Of a DNA stretch of 64,000 nucleotides, positions 1 through 7,995 are shown piece after piece. Below the pieces are notes generated by a model. That model was not told where the DNA came from. It was given only the letters and a program-made list of their open reading frames with translations, and did no database searches. Origin of the DNA: CAVQCJ01 sp963849365 (lineage in GTDB: Bacteria; Actinomycetota; Actinomycetes; Prado026); NCBI GenBank assembly GCA_963849365.1, contig CAWKHA010000001.1, positions 868,001 to 932,000 on the forward strand, read 5' to 3'. The translations under genes and the position numbers were made by a program. Positions within the stretch are counted from its first letter, which is position 1. Every line of letters starts with the position of its first letter.

Positions 1-13
1 ATGGGGACATCAT

Positions 14-29
14 ATGCCGATATCGGCAT
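14..29. promoter_or_regulatory. Perfect 16-bp palindrome
   Basis: The bases ATGCCGATATCGGCAT are identical to their own reverse complement. The palindrome covers the first possible ATG of the ORF that follows, so it could be an operator or simply a chance palindrome. No regulator gene lies next to it within the window. Confidence 0.35.
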
Positions 30-460
30 GCGTCAAGCCGGAGAAGTCAGGCGGGTCTTGGCCAGATGACGATCGTGACCCTTGTCAGCGGCTGCGGAAA
101 CGCGTTTCCGGGAGACGGCACGCGCGACAACGGCGGGCAGCGAGGGCGATCAGTGAGCGACACGCCAACGCCTGGCGGGTGAGCCGCCACCGGCTGGTGG
201 CCGACGCCACGGTCGGCGTCGTGGCCGCCTACGACTACATCGCTAGACGGTGCCTGGACGGCTCAGCCAGCGAGTACTGGGTCGCGCAGAAGGTGGAAGA
301 GTTGTTCGTCAACTCCAACTACCGAAACGAGTTCTTGGAGGCGCCGCTGGGTGCCGTTTACGGCATCGAGGACGAGTGGTCCGGGGGCTGGGGACGCTCG
401 AAGGAAGAGCTGGCATCCGTCGTCCGTTCGGCCTGCCAGGAGCAGGGCAGCCGCGTATAG
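14..460 (+). CDS. Hypothetical protein
   Basis: I do not recognise the family. The last 90 or so residues have normal protein composition with acidic and aromatic residues (a segment reads EYWVAQKVEELF), while the first 50 residues are rich in Arg and Gln and look non-coding. A GTG at 179 in the same frame would give a 93-residue product and is the more likely start; it also places the palindrome at 95-110 upstream of the gene. No membrane segment or signal peptide is visible. The gene stands alone at the window edge, so its operon context is unknown. Confidence 0.4.
   Translation: MPISACVKPEKSGGSWPDDDRDPCQRLRKRVSGRRHARQRRAARAISERHANAWRVSRHRLVADATVGVVAAYDYIARRCLDGSASEYWVAQKVEELFVNSNYRNEFLEAPLGAVYGIEDEWSGGWGRSKEELASVVRSACQEQGSRV
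95..110. promoter_or_regulatory. LacI-type operator-like palindrome
   Basis: CGGAAACGCGTTTCCG is a perfect 16-bp palindrome with a central CG, the shape of operators bound by LacI/GalR-family repressors. It lies 69 bases upstream of the GTG at 179. The family assignment is inferred from symmetry alone, because no LacI-type gene is in the window. Confidence 0.4.
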
Positions 461-509
461 GTGCCTACCTGTTCGAGGGGATATCGAGTCGTTGGGCGAC
501 ACTGGGTCC

Positions 510-614
510 ATGGAGCCGACCCTGTGCTGTGAGCAGATGCGAGCCCAGATCGAGCACTCGTGCCCCGAGCACTCCCGGAGCGGGCAGTGCCCGGACCAGT
601 GCGAAGCATTCTGA
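510..614 (+). pseudogene. Cys-rich small protein remnant (DUF6980-like)
   Basis: An ATG at 510 opens a 34-residue frame beginning MEPTLCCEQMRAQIEH and containing CPEH and CPDQC. The CC-E-M and CPD pattern recalls small Cys-rich actinobacterial proteins of the DUF6980 type, which I recall rather than can verify. The frame ends soon after the CPD motif, short of the usual family length, and runs into the HNH remnant in another frame. This suggests a truncated or decayed gene, but an intact micro-protein is possible. Confidence 0.3.
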
Positions 615-834
615 CCAACCTGGCGGCTTATGCGCACACCACCACGAAACCGTCCACCACCGCGGCTGGACCGTGCACCTGGACCAACACGGCCTACCCG
701 CCTTCACCCCACCGGCATGGAGACGCGCCGCCGCCCAAGCCCGATCCCGCTCGGCGGCGACAGCGACAGCGGCTGCCGGCTGCCAGTGCTCCGGACCAGC
801 CACACGAGCCAGGAGTCCACCGAGCTGCGGTTGA
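601..834 (+). pseudogene. C-terminal remnant of HNH endonuclease (DUF222/13E12 type)
   Basis: Translation from 601 gives a segment with LCAHHHETVHHRGW followed by GLPAFTPPAW. This is the signature of the C-terminal HNH box and the terminal Pro/Trp segment of the abundant actinobacterial DUF222 (13E12 repeat) proteins. The N-terminal DUF222 domain and the first half of the HNH motif are absent upstream, where the frame is low-quality sequence. The fragment is about 50 recognisable residues out of the usual 400 or more, so it is a decayed copy. Confidence 0.5.
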
Positions 835-894
835 CCACCATCAAGAACCAGCCGCACCAGTTCCCCCTCCGACCTGGCCATCCCGACGGGTCTG

Positions 895-1650
895 CTAGGT
901 GACGGACAGGCCGCCGTCGATGACGAGCTCCTGGCCGGTCATGAAGCTCGACGCGTCGCTGCCCAGGAAGACCGCGGGGCCGGCGATCTCCTCCGGCGTG
1001 GCCCATCGCTGCATCGGGACGCGCCCGAGCAGGGCCTGCTCGATCCCGGGCTCCCTGCGGGCGAACTCGGTCAGGTCCGTGGCGACCCAGCCGGGGACGA
1101 GCGCGTTCACCCGCACGCCCGCGTACGCCCACTCGACCGCGAGCGACCGCGTCAGCGACAGGACCGCGGCCTTCGCGGCGCCGTAGTGCGACATGAACGG
1201 GACCGCGGCCAGCCCGGCGACCGACGCGACGTTGATCACCGAGCCGGACCGGCGCTCGAGCAGGTGCGGGCCGACCGCCTGGCAGACGTGCACCGTGGAG
1301 TCCAGGTTGAGCCTGATCGTCTTCTGCCAGCCCTGGAAACGGATGTCGACGAACGGCGTCGAGAAGGAGTTGCCGCCGGCGTTGTTGACGACGATGTCGA
1401 GGTGGCCGAGCCGCTCGATGGCCGACGACACGGCCAGCTGGACGGCGTCCGGCTCGGTCACGTCGGCGACGAGGACGACGACGCGTCCGCCGGCGGCCTC
1501 CACCGCCGAGGCCACCTCGGCGAGCCGCTCGGCGTCGCGGGCGAGCACCGCGACGTCGGCACCGGCCTCGGCGTACGCGATGGCGATCGCGCGGCCTATC
1601 CCCCGCGACGCCCCGGTGACCAGCGCGGTCTTGCCACTCAGATCGATCAA
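895..1650 (-). CDS. SDR family oxidoreductase (FabG-like)
   Basis: A 251-residue short-chain dehydrogenase, the usual length for a classical SDR. It has the NAD(P) motif TGASRGIG at residues 13-20, the NNAG motif near residue 90, and the catalytic Ser and YGAAK (YxxxK) near residues 142-160. The C-terminus matches FabG-like 3-ketoacyl reductases or related alcohol dehydrogenases, but the substrate cannot be read from sequence. The start is TTG, supported by GGAGGG a few bases upstream. It lies 21 bases downstream of the alpha/beta hydrolase gene and is probably the last gene of that operon. Confidence 0.9.
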   Translation of the reverse strand: MIDLSGKTALVTGASRGIGRAIAIAYAEAGADVAVLARDAERLAEVASAVEAAGGRVVVLVADVTEPDAVQLAVSSAIERLGHLDIVVNNAGGNSFSTPFVDIRFQGWQKTIRLNLDSTVHVCQAVGPHLLERRSGSVINVASVAGLAAVPFMSHYGAAKAAVLSLTRSLAVEWAYAGVRVNALVPGWVATDLTEFARREPGIEQALLGRVPMQRWATPEEIAGPAVFLGSDASSFMTGQELVIDGGLSVT

Positions 1651-1671
1651 GTCAACCCTCCGTGTCCATGG

Positions 1672-2436
1672 TCACGCGCGTTGCGTCGCCGTCCCGGTCA
1701 GGTCGTTCCAGGTCAGGTACGGACCCTCCCACGTCGTCGGCAGCGGCGCGGCGCCGGGGACGACCTGCGCCACCACCTCGTCCAGGACCCGGCCGACGTA
1801 GACCTCGCCCACCCACAGGTGACGGGCCCCGTCCACGCCGACGACCCGGGCCTGCGGGACGCGGGCGAACCGCCGCCGGGCCTGCTCCGGGCGCAGGTAG
1901 TCGTCCAGCTCGGGTACGAGGGCGAGCAGCGGTTTGCCGGACGCGGCCCACCAGTCCAGGTCCGCGTCGGTGGCCGTCTTCAGCGGCGGGCTGAGCAGGA
2001 TCGCGCCCTCGATTCCGTCCAGGCACCCCCATCGCAGCGCGAGGTCGGCGCCGAACGACCACCCGAGCAGCCAGCGGTCGGGCAGGCCGAGCCGGACGGC
2101 CTCGTGGACCGCGGCCTGCACGTCGGCGCGCTCGGCCGTCCCTTCGTCGAAAGCGCCCTCGGAACGCCCGGCGGCCGAGGCTGTACCGCGGGTGTTGAAC
2201 CTGAGCACCGCCACTCCCGCAAGCGCGGGCAGCCGCCACGAGGCCTTGCGCAGCAGGTGGCTGTCCATCATCCCGCCGTGCGTCGGCAACGGGTGCAGAC
2301 ACACGAGGGTGGCGACCGGGTCGCGGTCCTCCGGCAGTGCGAGCTCGCCGACCAGGGTCAGGCCGTCGGACGTACGCAGCCGCAGCGGTTCGCGCCGGGC
2401 CGGGAGCATCGTGTTGGCGCGGATCTGGGTGCTCAT
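1672..2436 (-). CDS. Alpha/beta hydrolase
   Basis: A 254-residue alpha/beta-hydrolase of the small dienelactone-hydrolase or BAAT-like type. The nucleophile elbow GWSFGA (about residues 125-130) supplies the catalytic Ser, and the LHPLPTHGG segment near residue 47 fits the oxyanion region. A late GARHLW segment supplies the likely catalytic His. The start ATG overlaps the stop of the DedA gene by four bases, which indicates translational coupling. The substrate is unknown. Confidence 0.85.
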   Translation of the reverse strand: MSTQIRANTMLPARREPLRLRTSDGLTLVGELALPEDRDPVATLVCLHPLPTHGGMMDSHLLRKASWRLPALAGVAVLRFNTRGTASAAGRSEGAFDEGTAERADVQAAVHEAVRLGLPDRWLLGWSFGADLALRWGCLDGIEGAILLSPPLKTATDADLDWWAASGKPLLALVPELDDYLRPEQARRRFARVPQARVVGVDGARHLWVGEVYVGRVLDEVVAQVVPGAAPLPTTWEGPYLTWNDLTGTATQRA

Positions 2437-3107
2437 GCGCTCTCTTCGCTCGCAGCCTGCGTGCTGGCCTCGTAGTCAGCCTCGGCCTGCTGCTCGGCCT
2501 TGCGTCCGAGCCGGACGACGAAGACGACGCCGAGGGTGAGCACGACCAGCGCGCCGATCCCCCAGTACTTCAGCCCGCTCTCCAGCCGTTCCAGCGAGTG
2601 CGCGAAGGCATAGCCGAGCAGCACCACACCCCCACCCCAGACCAGGGCTCCGAGCGCGTTCCACGGCAGGAACGTGCGGTACGGCAGCCCGCTGCTGCCG
2701 GCCAGCGCCGGGACCAGCGCGCGCAGCAACGCCTGCGCCCGACCCAGGAAGACGGCCTTGCCGCCGTGCCTGGCGAAGAACCACTCCGCGGTCCCCCAGC
2801 GTTTGTCGCCGAGCCGGCGCCCGACCCTGGACGTCCGGATCCGCGGGCCGAAGTGCTTGCCGACCTCGTACCCGACCGAGTCGCCGACGATGGCCGCGAA
2901 GACCGCCATCGGCAGGAACGCGGCGAGCGGGAAGACACCCGTCGCGCACAGCGCCCCGCCCAGCACCAGCGCGGTCTCCCCCGGCAGCACGAACCCGAGG
3001 AAGAACGCGGCCTCGGCGAACGCGAGGAACAGCAGCATCGCGAAGAGGTACGGCCCCCAGCCGTTGTCGACCAACCAGGTCGACGTCTGATCCAGCCAGG
3101 CCGCCAC
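2433..3107 (-). CDS. DedA family membrane protein
   Basis: A 224-residue DedA (SNARE-associated, VTT domain) inner-membrane protein. It has hydrophobic helices at about residues 17-40, 50-75, 145-165 and 185-205. The family signature lies in the middle, including FLGFVLPGET (about residues 36-45), a GDSVGYEVG segment and FFARHGGKAVFLGR. DedA proteins are linked to undecaprenyl-phosphate or phospholipid scrambling in other bacteria; the exact role here is unknown. The GTG start has a TAGCCT hexamer six bases upstream and no ribosome-binding site, so the message is probably leaderless. Confidence 0.9.
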   Translation of the reverse strand: MAAWLDQTSTWLVDNGWGPYLFAMLLFLAFAEAAFFLGFVLPGETALVLGGALCATGVFPLAAFLPMAVFAAIVGDSVGYEVGKHFGPRIRTSRVGRRLGDKRWGTAEWFFARHGGKAVFLGRAQALLRALVPALAGSSGLPYRTFLPWNALGALVWGGGVVLLGYAFAHSLERLESGLKYWGIGALVVLTLGVVFVVRLGRKAEQQAEADYEASTQAASEESA

Positions 3108-3113
3108 CGGTCC

Positions 3114-3119
3114 AGGCTA
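3114..3119 (-). promoter_or_regulatory. Leaderless -10 of the DedA gene
   Basis: TAGCCT on the minus strand ends six bases before the GTG start at 3107. The same hexamer at the same distance occurs before several other genes in the window. Confidence 0.5.
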
Positions 3120-3128
3120 GCCGCAGAC

Positions 3129-3461
3129 CTACCGGGGGCGGCGGCGCTCGCGGGCCGACCAGCAGGCGGTGTGCCAGTGCCTGCGGTCCTCCAGCCCGCG
3201 GCCGGTCTGCGCCGGCCACGCGACGACGTGCGGGGTCGCCGGCCGGATCTCCTGGTCGCAGCCCGGACAGCGGTACGGCTTGGTCGACGCCGAACCCGAG
3301 ATGCGGCGGGCGACCCACTCCTCGCCGGCCCACTCGACCAGCTGCTCCGGCCCGGAGTAGGCGCCGGGCCCGACGGCTGCGCCTTCGTCGGCGCCCTGGG
3401 CGGGGGCCGCAGCAGCGGCCGCACGGCCGCCGCGACGGCGACGGTTGGTGCGTGGGCTCAT
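3129..3461 (-). CDS. Zinc-ribbon-like hypothetical protein
   Basis: A 110-residue protein with an Arg/Ala-rich N-terminus (residues 1-25) and a conserved-looking core. The core carries YRCPGCDQEI (a CxxC near residues 65-68) and a later HWHTACW, together a plausible C2HC zinc site. Homologues are widespread in actinomycetes, are often mislabelled ATP/GTP-binding, and have no established function. The ATG start overlaps the stop of the methyltransferase-rhodanese gene by four bases, so the two are co-translated. A longer upstream frame exists but lies inside that gene. Confidence 0.7.
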   Translation of the reverse strand: MSPRTNRRRRGGRAAAAAAPAQGADEGAAVGPGAYSGPEQLVEWAGEEWVARRISGSASTKPYRCPGCDQEIRPATPHVVAWPAQTGRGLEDRRHWHTACWSARERRRPR

Positions 3462-4459
3462 CCCGGCCCCGGTGCCGCCGTGGACTCCCGCAGCGCCTGG
3501 AAGCCGCCGGCCAGGTCGGTGGCCCCGCGCAGGCCGAGCTCGCGCAGCGTGGCCGCCGCCAGACTCGACCCGTACCCCTCGTTGCACACCAGGATCACCC
3601 GCTGCCCCGCGTCCCGGATCTGCGGGACGTGGTACGGGCAGGTGGGGTCCAGCCGCCACTCCAGCACATTGCGGTCGATGACCAGGGCCCCGGGGAGGGC
3701 TCCGTCGCGTTCGCGCTGGTCGGCCGGCCGGATGTCGACCACCAGGGCGCCCGCGGCGATCTCCGCGGGGAGGTCGTCAGGGGCCACCCGGTCCAGGCGA
3801 GCGCGCGCCTGCACGAGCAGACGGTCGACGGCGCTCGCCCCCGGCGCCCGGAGCGCGACCCAGCTGAACGGCTGCACGACCCCGGCCGGGGTGCGGTGCG
3901 ACTCCGCGCGGGTGGCGACCAGCTCGCACCCACCGCCGAACGCCGCGCTGATACTCACGGCCAGCTCGGCCGCGTCGTAGCGCGCCACCGGCAGCCCGGA
4001 GCAGTGCGCCGGCCCGTCCGCGGCGAACGTCCCGACGATCATGAGACCGCCGGGTTCGAGCGCCTCGGCCAGCACCCGCCGGTAGCGGCGACGGTCGTCC
4101 TCGTCCACGAGGAAGTGGAACACGGCCCGGTCGTGCCACACCCGGTAGCGCCGCTGCGGCTGCCACCTCAGCAGGTCGGCGTGGACCCACTGGACCCCGG
4201 CGCGCGGCCCGACCCGCTCCCGCGCTGCGTCGAGAGCCACCCGCGAGATGTCCAGCACCGTGACGTCCGCCCACCCGGCCGCGACGAGCGCGTCGACGAG
4301 GGTGCCGGCACCGCCCCCCACGTCGACGAGGCTGTCCGCCGGGCCGGCTCCGGCTGCCGCCAGCAGCTCGGGCTCGACGACGGGCGTGGCCTGGAACCAG
4401 CTCATGTCCGTGGGCCCGGCCGCCGCGTACCGCCCGTCCCAGTACGCCCCGCCGCCCAC
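3458..4459 (-). CDS. SAM methyltransferase-rhodanese fusion
   Basis: A 333-residue two-domain protein. Residues 1-205 form a class I SAM-dependent methyltransferase with the glycine-rich motif VDVGGGAGT (about residues 45-53) and an aspartate-bearing VLDIS strand. Residues 230-330 form a rhodanese domain with an active-site loop CNEGYGSS, where the Cys could carry a persulfide. The substrate is unknown; the fusion suggests transfer of methyl to a sulfur species or persulfide sensing, which is inference. The GTG start has TAGCCT six bases upstream, consistent with a leaderless message starting just after the upstream dehydrogenase gene. Confidence 0.85.
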   Translation of the reverse strand: MGGGAYWDGRYAAAGPTDMSWFQATPVVEPELLAAAGAGPADSLVDVGGGAGTLVDALVAAGWADVTVLDISRVALDAARERVGPRAGVQWVHADLLRWQPQRRYRVWHDRAVFHFLVDEDDRRRYRRVLAEALEPGGLMIVGTFAADGPAHCSGLPVARYDAAELAVSISAAFGGGCELVATRAESHRTPAGVVQPFSWVALRAPGASAVDRLLVQARARLDRVAPDDLPAEIAAGALVVDIRPADQRERDGALPGALVIDRNVLEWRLDPTCPYHVPQIRDAGQRVILVCNEGYGSSLAAATLRELGLRGATDLAGGFQALRESTAAPGPG

Positions 4460-4465
4460 GGCGCC

Positions 4466-4471
4466 AGGCTA
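4466..4471 (-). promoter_or_regulatory. Leaderless -10 of the methyltransferase-rhodanese gene
   Basis: TAGCCT on the minus strand lies six bases before the GTG at 4459. It overlaps the stop region of the upstream 3-hydroxyacyl-CoA dehydrogenase gene. Confidence 0.45.
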
Positions 4472-6334
4472 CTGCTCGTAGACCCGGAAGCCCCGGCCGG
4501 CCTTGCGGCCCACGTACCCCGCCGTGACCAGGTGCTCGAGCATCGGGGCCGGCGCGAACCCGGGCTCGCGGAACTCCCGGTACAGCGTCGTCTGGATCGC
4601 CAGGGCCACGTCCAGCCCGACCACGTCCAGCAGCTCGAACGGCCCCATCGGGTAGCCGCAGCCGACCTTCATGGCTGCGTCGATGTCGTCGGCGGTCGCG
4701 TAGTGCGCCTCGAGCATCCGCACCGCGTCGTTGAGGTAGGGGAACAGCAGCGCGTTCACGATGAACCCGGCCCGGTCCACGCAGGTGACCGCGTGCTTGC
4801 CCAGCCGCTCGCACACGGCGAGGGCCGTGGCCTGCGTCTGCGCGGAGGTGTTCACCGTCGAGACCACCTCGACGAGCTGCATCACCTGCGCCGGGTTGAA
4901 GAAGTGCAGCCCGACCACGTCGCCCGGCCGCCCGGTCACCGCCGCCAGCTCGACCACCGGCAGGCTCGACGTCGTCGTCGCGAGCACCGCGCCGGCCGGG
5001 AGGATCTCGTCCAGCGTCTCGAACAGCGCCTGCTTCACGGACAGCTCCTCGACGACCGCCTCCACCACGAGGTCACGGTCCGCGAGGTCGTCCATGCGCG
5101 TGGTGCCGCGCACCCTGGCCAGTGCGGCCTCCCGCTCGCCCTCGTCGAGCTTGCCGCGCAGCACTGCCTTGTCCAGCGAGCGCTCCAGCGCGGCCCGCAC
5201 GCGGGCGACCTTGTCCTCCCCCCGGGCCACGTACAGCGTGTCGTAGCCGGCCTTCGCGAACACCTCGACGATGCCGGTGGCCATCGTGCCCGAACCGACC
5301 ACGCCGACGGTACGGACCTCGCGCGCCCCGTCCCGGCCACCGCCGGCGTGCGCCCCCGGGTGGACCGGCACCGGCGTCTGCGCGTCCGGCACGACGACCG
5401 GGGAGTCGGGGGCGTCGTAGGTGTAGAAGCCGCGGCCGGTCTTGCGGCCCCGCAGGCCCGCCGTGACCATCTGCTTGAGCACCGGGTTGGGCGCGTGCAG
5501 CCGGTCGCGCGACTGCCGGTACATCGTGTCGAGGATCTCGTACGCGGTGTCCAGGCCGATCAGGTCGAGCAGCGCCAGCGGGCCCATCGGCAGGCCGCAG
5601 CCGAGCTTCATGGCCGCGTCGATGTCCTCGCGGCTGGCGTAGCGCGTCTCGTACATCGACGCGGCGTGGTTGAGGTAGCCGAACAGCAGCGCGTTCGCGA
5701 TGAACCCGGCCTTGTCGCCGACGACCACCGGGATCTTGCCCAGGCGGACGGCGAAGGCCTCGACCTCGGCCAGGACGCGCGCGTCGGTCACGACCGTGCC
5801 GATGACCTCGACCAGCTTCTGCACCGGAGCCGGGTTGAAGAAGTGCATGCCGACGACCCGCGACGGCCGGCCGCTCGCCACCGAGATCTCGGTCACCGAC
5901 AGGGAGGAGGTGTTGGTCGCCAGCAGCGTGTCCGGCTGGGTGATCGCCTCGAGCCGGGCGAAGATCTCGCGCTTGAGCTCGAGCTTCTCCGGCACCGCCT
6001 CCACGACCAGCTCGACGTCCTTGAGGTCCTCCAGCGCCGTCGTGAACTGGATCCGCTCGAAGATCTCGGTCTGCTCGGCCTCGGTCAGCTTGCCGCGCCG
6101 GACCGCGCGGTCCGTGGACGCCTTGACGTGGCCGCGCCCGCGCTGGACGGACTCCGCGTCGCGGTCGACCCCGACGACGGTGAGCCCGTTGCGCGCGAAC
6201 ACCTCGGCGATCCCGGCGCCCATCGTGCCCAGGCCGACGACCCCGACCCCACCGTGGTTGCCCAGCTCGCGGGCAGCCGCCGCGGCGCTCTCCGAGGCGC
6301 TGGTGGCGGCGCTCTGCGTGGCGCTGTCCGACAT
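4469..6334 (-). CDS. Tandem-duplicated 3-hydroxyacyl-CoA dehydrogenase
   Basis: A 621-residue protein made of two complete copies of a 3-hydroxybutyryl-CoA dehydrogenase. Copy 1 (residues 28-307) has GLGTMGAG at 34-41 and HFFNP with catalytic His164 and Glu177. Copy 2 (residues 341-621) has GSGTMATG at 347-354 and HFFNP with His477 and Glu489. Both copies therefore keep their NAD-binding and catalytic residues; an Ala/Ser-rich leader (1-25) and a Pro-rich linker (308-338) separate the modules. Single-copy enzymes are about 285 residues. It probably oxidises 3-hydroxyacyl-CoA in fatty-acid or aromatic-acid breakdown. The ATG at 6334 was chosen over an upstream frame that lacks homology. Confidence 0.9.
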   Translation of the reverse strand: MSDSATQSAATSASESAAAAARELGNHGGVGVVGLGTMGAGIAEVFARNGLTVVGVDRDAESVQRGRGHVKASTDRAVRRGKLTEAEQTEIFERIQFTTALEDLKDVELVVEAVPEKLELKREIFARLEAITQPDTLLATNTSSLSVTEISVASGRPSRVVGMHFFNPAPVQKLVEVIGTVVTDARVLAEVEAFAVRLGKIPVVVGDKAGFIANALLFGYLNHAASMYETRYASREDIDAAMKLGCGLPMGPLALLDLIGLDTAYEILDTMYRQSRDRLHAPNPVLKQMVTAGLRGRKTGRGFYTYDAPDSPVVVPDAQTPVPVHPGAHAGGGRDGAREVRTVGVVGSGTMATGIVEVFAKAGYDTLYVARGEDKVARVRAALERSLDKAVLRGKLDEGEREAALARVRGTTRMDDLADRDLVVEAVVEELSVKQALFETLDEILPAGAVLATTTSSLPVVELAAVTGRPGDVVGLHFFNPAQVMQLVEVVSTVNTSAQTQATALAVCERLGKHAVTCVDRAGFIVNALLFPYLNDAVRMLEAHYATADDIDAAMKVGCGYPMGPFELLDVVGLDVALAIQTTLYREFREPGFAPAPMLEHLVTAGYVGRKAGRGFRVYEQ

Positions 6335-6441
6335 GTCCCGTCCTCCCGGCCGTGCCCACCGCGGGTGTTCCGCAGCCGGAAGTGTCGCAGACTGTCCCCG
6401 GACGGCCCGCACGGACGGGCCCGCGACAGGAAGGCGCCGCG

Positions 6442-7950
6442 ATGACCCTCGCGCACGACCGGCAGGCCCTGGACCGGTTCGGGTCGCTCGACCCCGCGAC
6501 CGGCGAGGTGATCGCCACCTGGCCCGTGGACGACCCGACCACGGTCCACGACGCCGTGGACCGGGCCCGGGTGGCCGCCCAGTGGTGGGCCGACCTCGGC
6601 TTCGACGGGCGCCGCGAGCGCCTGCTGGCCTGGAAGGGCGTGCTGACGAGGCGGATGCGCCAGCTCGCCCAGCTGGTGCACCGGGAGAACGGCAAGCCGG
6701 TCGACGACGCCATCCTCGAGATCATCCTGACCATCGACCACGTCGACTGGTCCGCCCGGCACGCGAGCAAGGTGCTGGGCCCCCGCACCGTGCGGCCGAG
6801 CCTGCTCTCGCTGAACCACCAGGCCTGGCTGGAGTACCAGCCGGTCGGCGTGGTGGGCGTCATCGGACCGTGGAACTACCCGGTGCTCACCCCGATGGGC
6901 TCGATCGCCTACGCGCTCGCCGCCGGCAACGCCGTGGTCTTCAAGCCGTCCGAGCTGACCCCCGGCATCGGTGCCTGGCTCGTCGACGCCTTCGCCCAGG
7001 TGGTGCCGGAGCAGCCGGTGCTGCAGCTGGTGACCGGGTTCGGCGAGACCGGCCAGGCGCTGTGCCGGTCCGGCGTGGGCAAGCTCGCCTTCACCGGGTC
7101 GTCCGAGACGGCCCGCAAGGTCATGGCGGTCTGCGCGGAGACGCTGACGCCGGTCCTGATCGAGTGCGGCGGCAAGGACGCGCTCATCGTGGACGAGGAC
7201 GCCGACCTGGACGCGGCCGCCGACGCGGCGGCCTGGGGCGGCCTGGGCAACGCCGGGCAGACCTGCGTCGGGGTGGAGCGCGTCTACGCGGTCGATGCGG
7301 TCTACGACGAGTTCGTCCGGCGGCTCGCAGACAAGGTGCGCGACCTGCGGCCCGGTAGCGATGCCGGCGCCTCGTACGGGCCGATCACCATGCCCCGTCA
7401 GCTGGACGTGATCCGCGACCACCTGCTCGACGCCCTGTCCCGGGGCGCCCGCGCCGTCGTCGGCGGGGCGCAGTCCGTTCACGACCCGTACGTGGACCCG
7501 GTGCTCCTCGTGGACGTCCCGGAGGACTCCCCGGCGATGAGCAGGGAGACGTTCGGCCCGACGGTGGCCGTGTCGCGGGTGCGCGACGCGGACGAGGCGG
7601 TCGACCGGGCGAACGCGTCGGCGTACGGGCTCGGCTCGGCGGTCTTCTCCCGCCGGCGCGGGATGGAGCTGGCCAGGAGGCTGCGGTCCGGCATGACGTC
7701 GGTCAACTCCGCGGTGGCGTTCGCGACCGTGCCCGCGCTGCCGTTCGGCGGCGTCGGTGAGTCCGGGTTCGGCCGGATCCACGGGGCGGACGGGCTGCGC
7801 GAGTTCAGCCGTCCCAAGGCGATCACCCGGCAGCGGTTCAAGCCGCCGATGGTGCTGACGTCGTTCGACCGCAAGCCGGCGTCGGTCGACCTGCTGGTCA
7901 AGGTCATGACCGCAGTCCACGGGCGGCGCCGCGGCTGGCGCCAGGACTGA
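6442..7950 (+). CDS. Aldehyde dehydrogenase family protein
   Basis: A 502-residue NAD(P)-dependent aldehyde dehydrogenase of normal length. Visible catalytic residues are Asn145 in PWNYP, Glu241 in ECGGKD and the nucleophile Cys275 in GQTCVG, with the cofactor segment FTGSSETA near residues 217-224. It oxidises an aldehyde to the acid; the substrate is not determinable. The ATG at 6442 is preceded by AGGAAGG at good spacing. It is divergent from the tandem 3-hydroxyacyl-CoA dehydrogenase gene with a 107-base gap that must hold both promoters. Confidence 0.93.
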   Translation: MTLAHDRQALDRFGSLDPATGEVIATWPVDDPTTVHDAVDRARVAAQWWADLGFDGRRERLLAWKGVLTRRMRQLAQLVHRENGKPVDDAILEIILTIDHVDWSARHASKVLGPRTVRPSLLSLNHQAWLEYQPVGVVGVIGPWNYPVLTPMGSIAYALAAGNAVVFKPSELTPGIGAWLVDAFAQVVPEQPVLQLVTGFGETGQALCRSGVGKLAFTGSSETARKVMAVCAETLTPVLIECGGKDALIVDEDADLDAAADAAAWGGLGNAGQTCVGVERVYAVDAVYDEFVRRLADKVRDLRPGSDAGASYGPITMPRQLDVIRDHLLDALSRGARAVVGGAQSVHDPYVDPVLLVDVPEDSPAMSRETFGPTVAVSRVRDADEAVDRANASAYGLGSAVFSRRRGMELARRLRSGMTSVNSAVAFATVPALPFGGVGESGFGRIHGADGLREFSRPKAITRQRFKPPMVLTSFDRKPASVDLLVKVMTAVHGRRRGWRQD

Positions 7951-7995
7951 CCCGGCCGCGGGCCGCGGCCGAGGTCCGCTCGGCAGGCCGCCGCG

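Noticed and set aside
2337..6445. Long plus-strand frames (for example 547 and 997 codons) over the DedA, methyltransferase and dehydrogenase genes
   Set aside because: They are low-complexity, Arg/Pro-rich frames opposite clear genes on the minus strand; this is the usual high-GC shadow.
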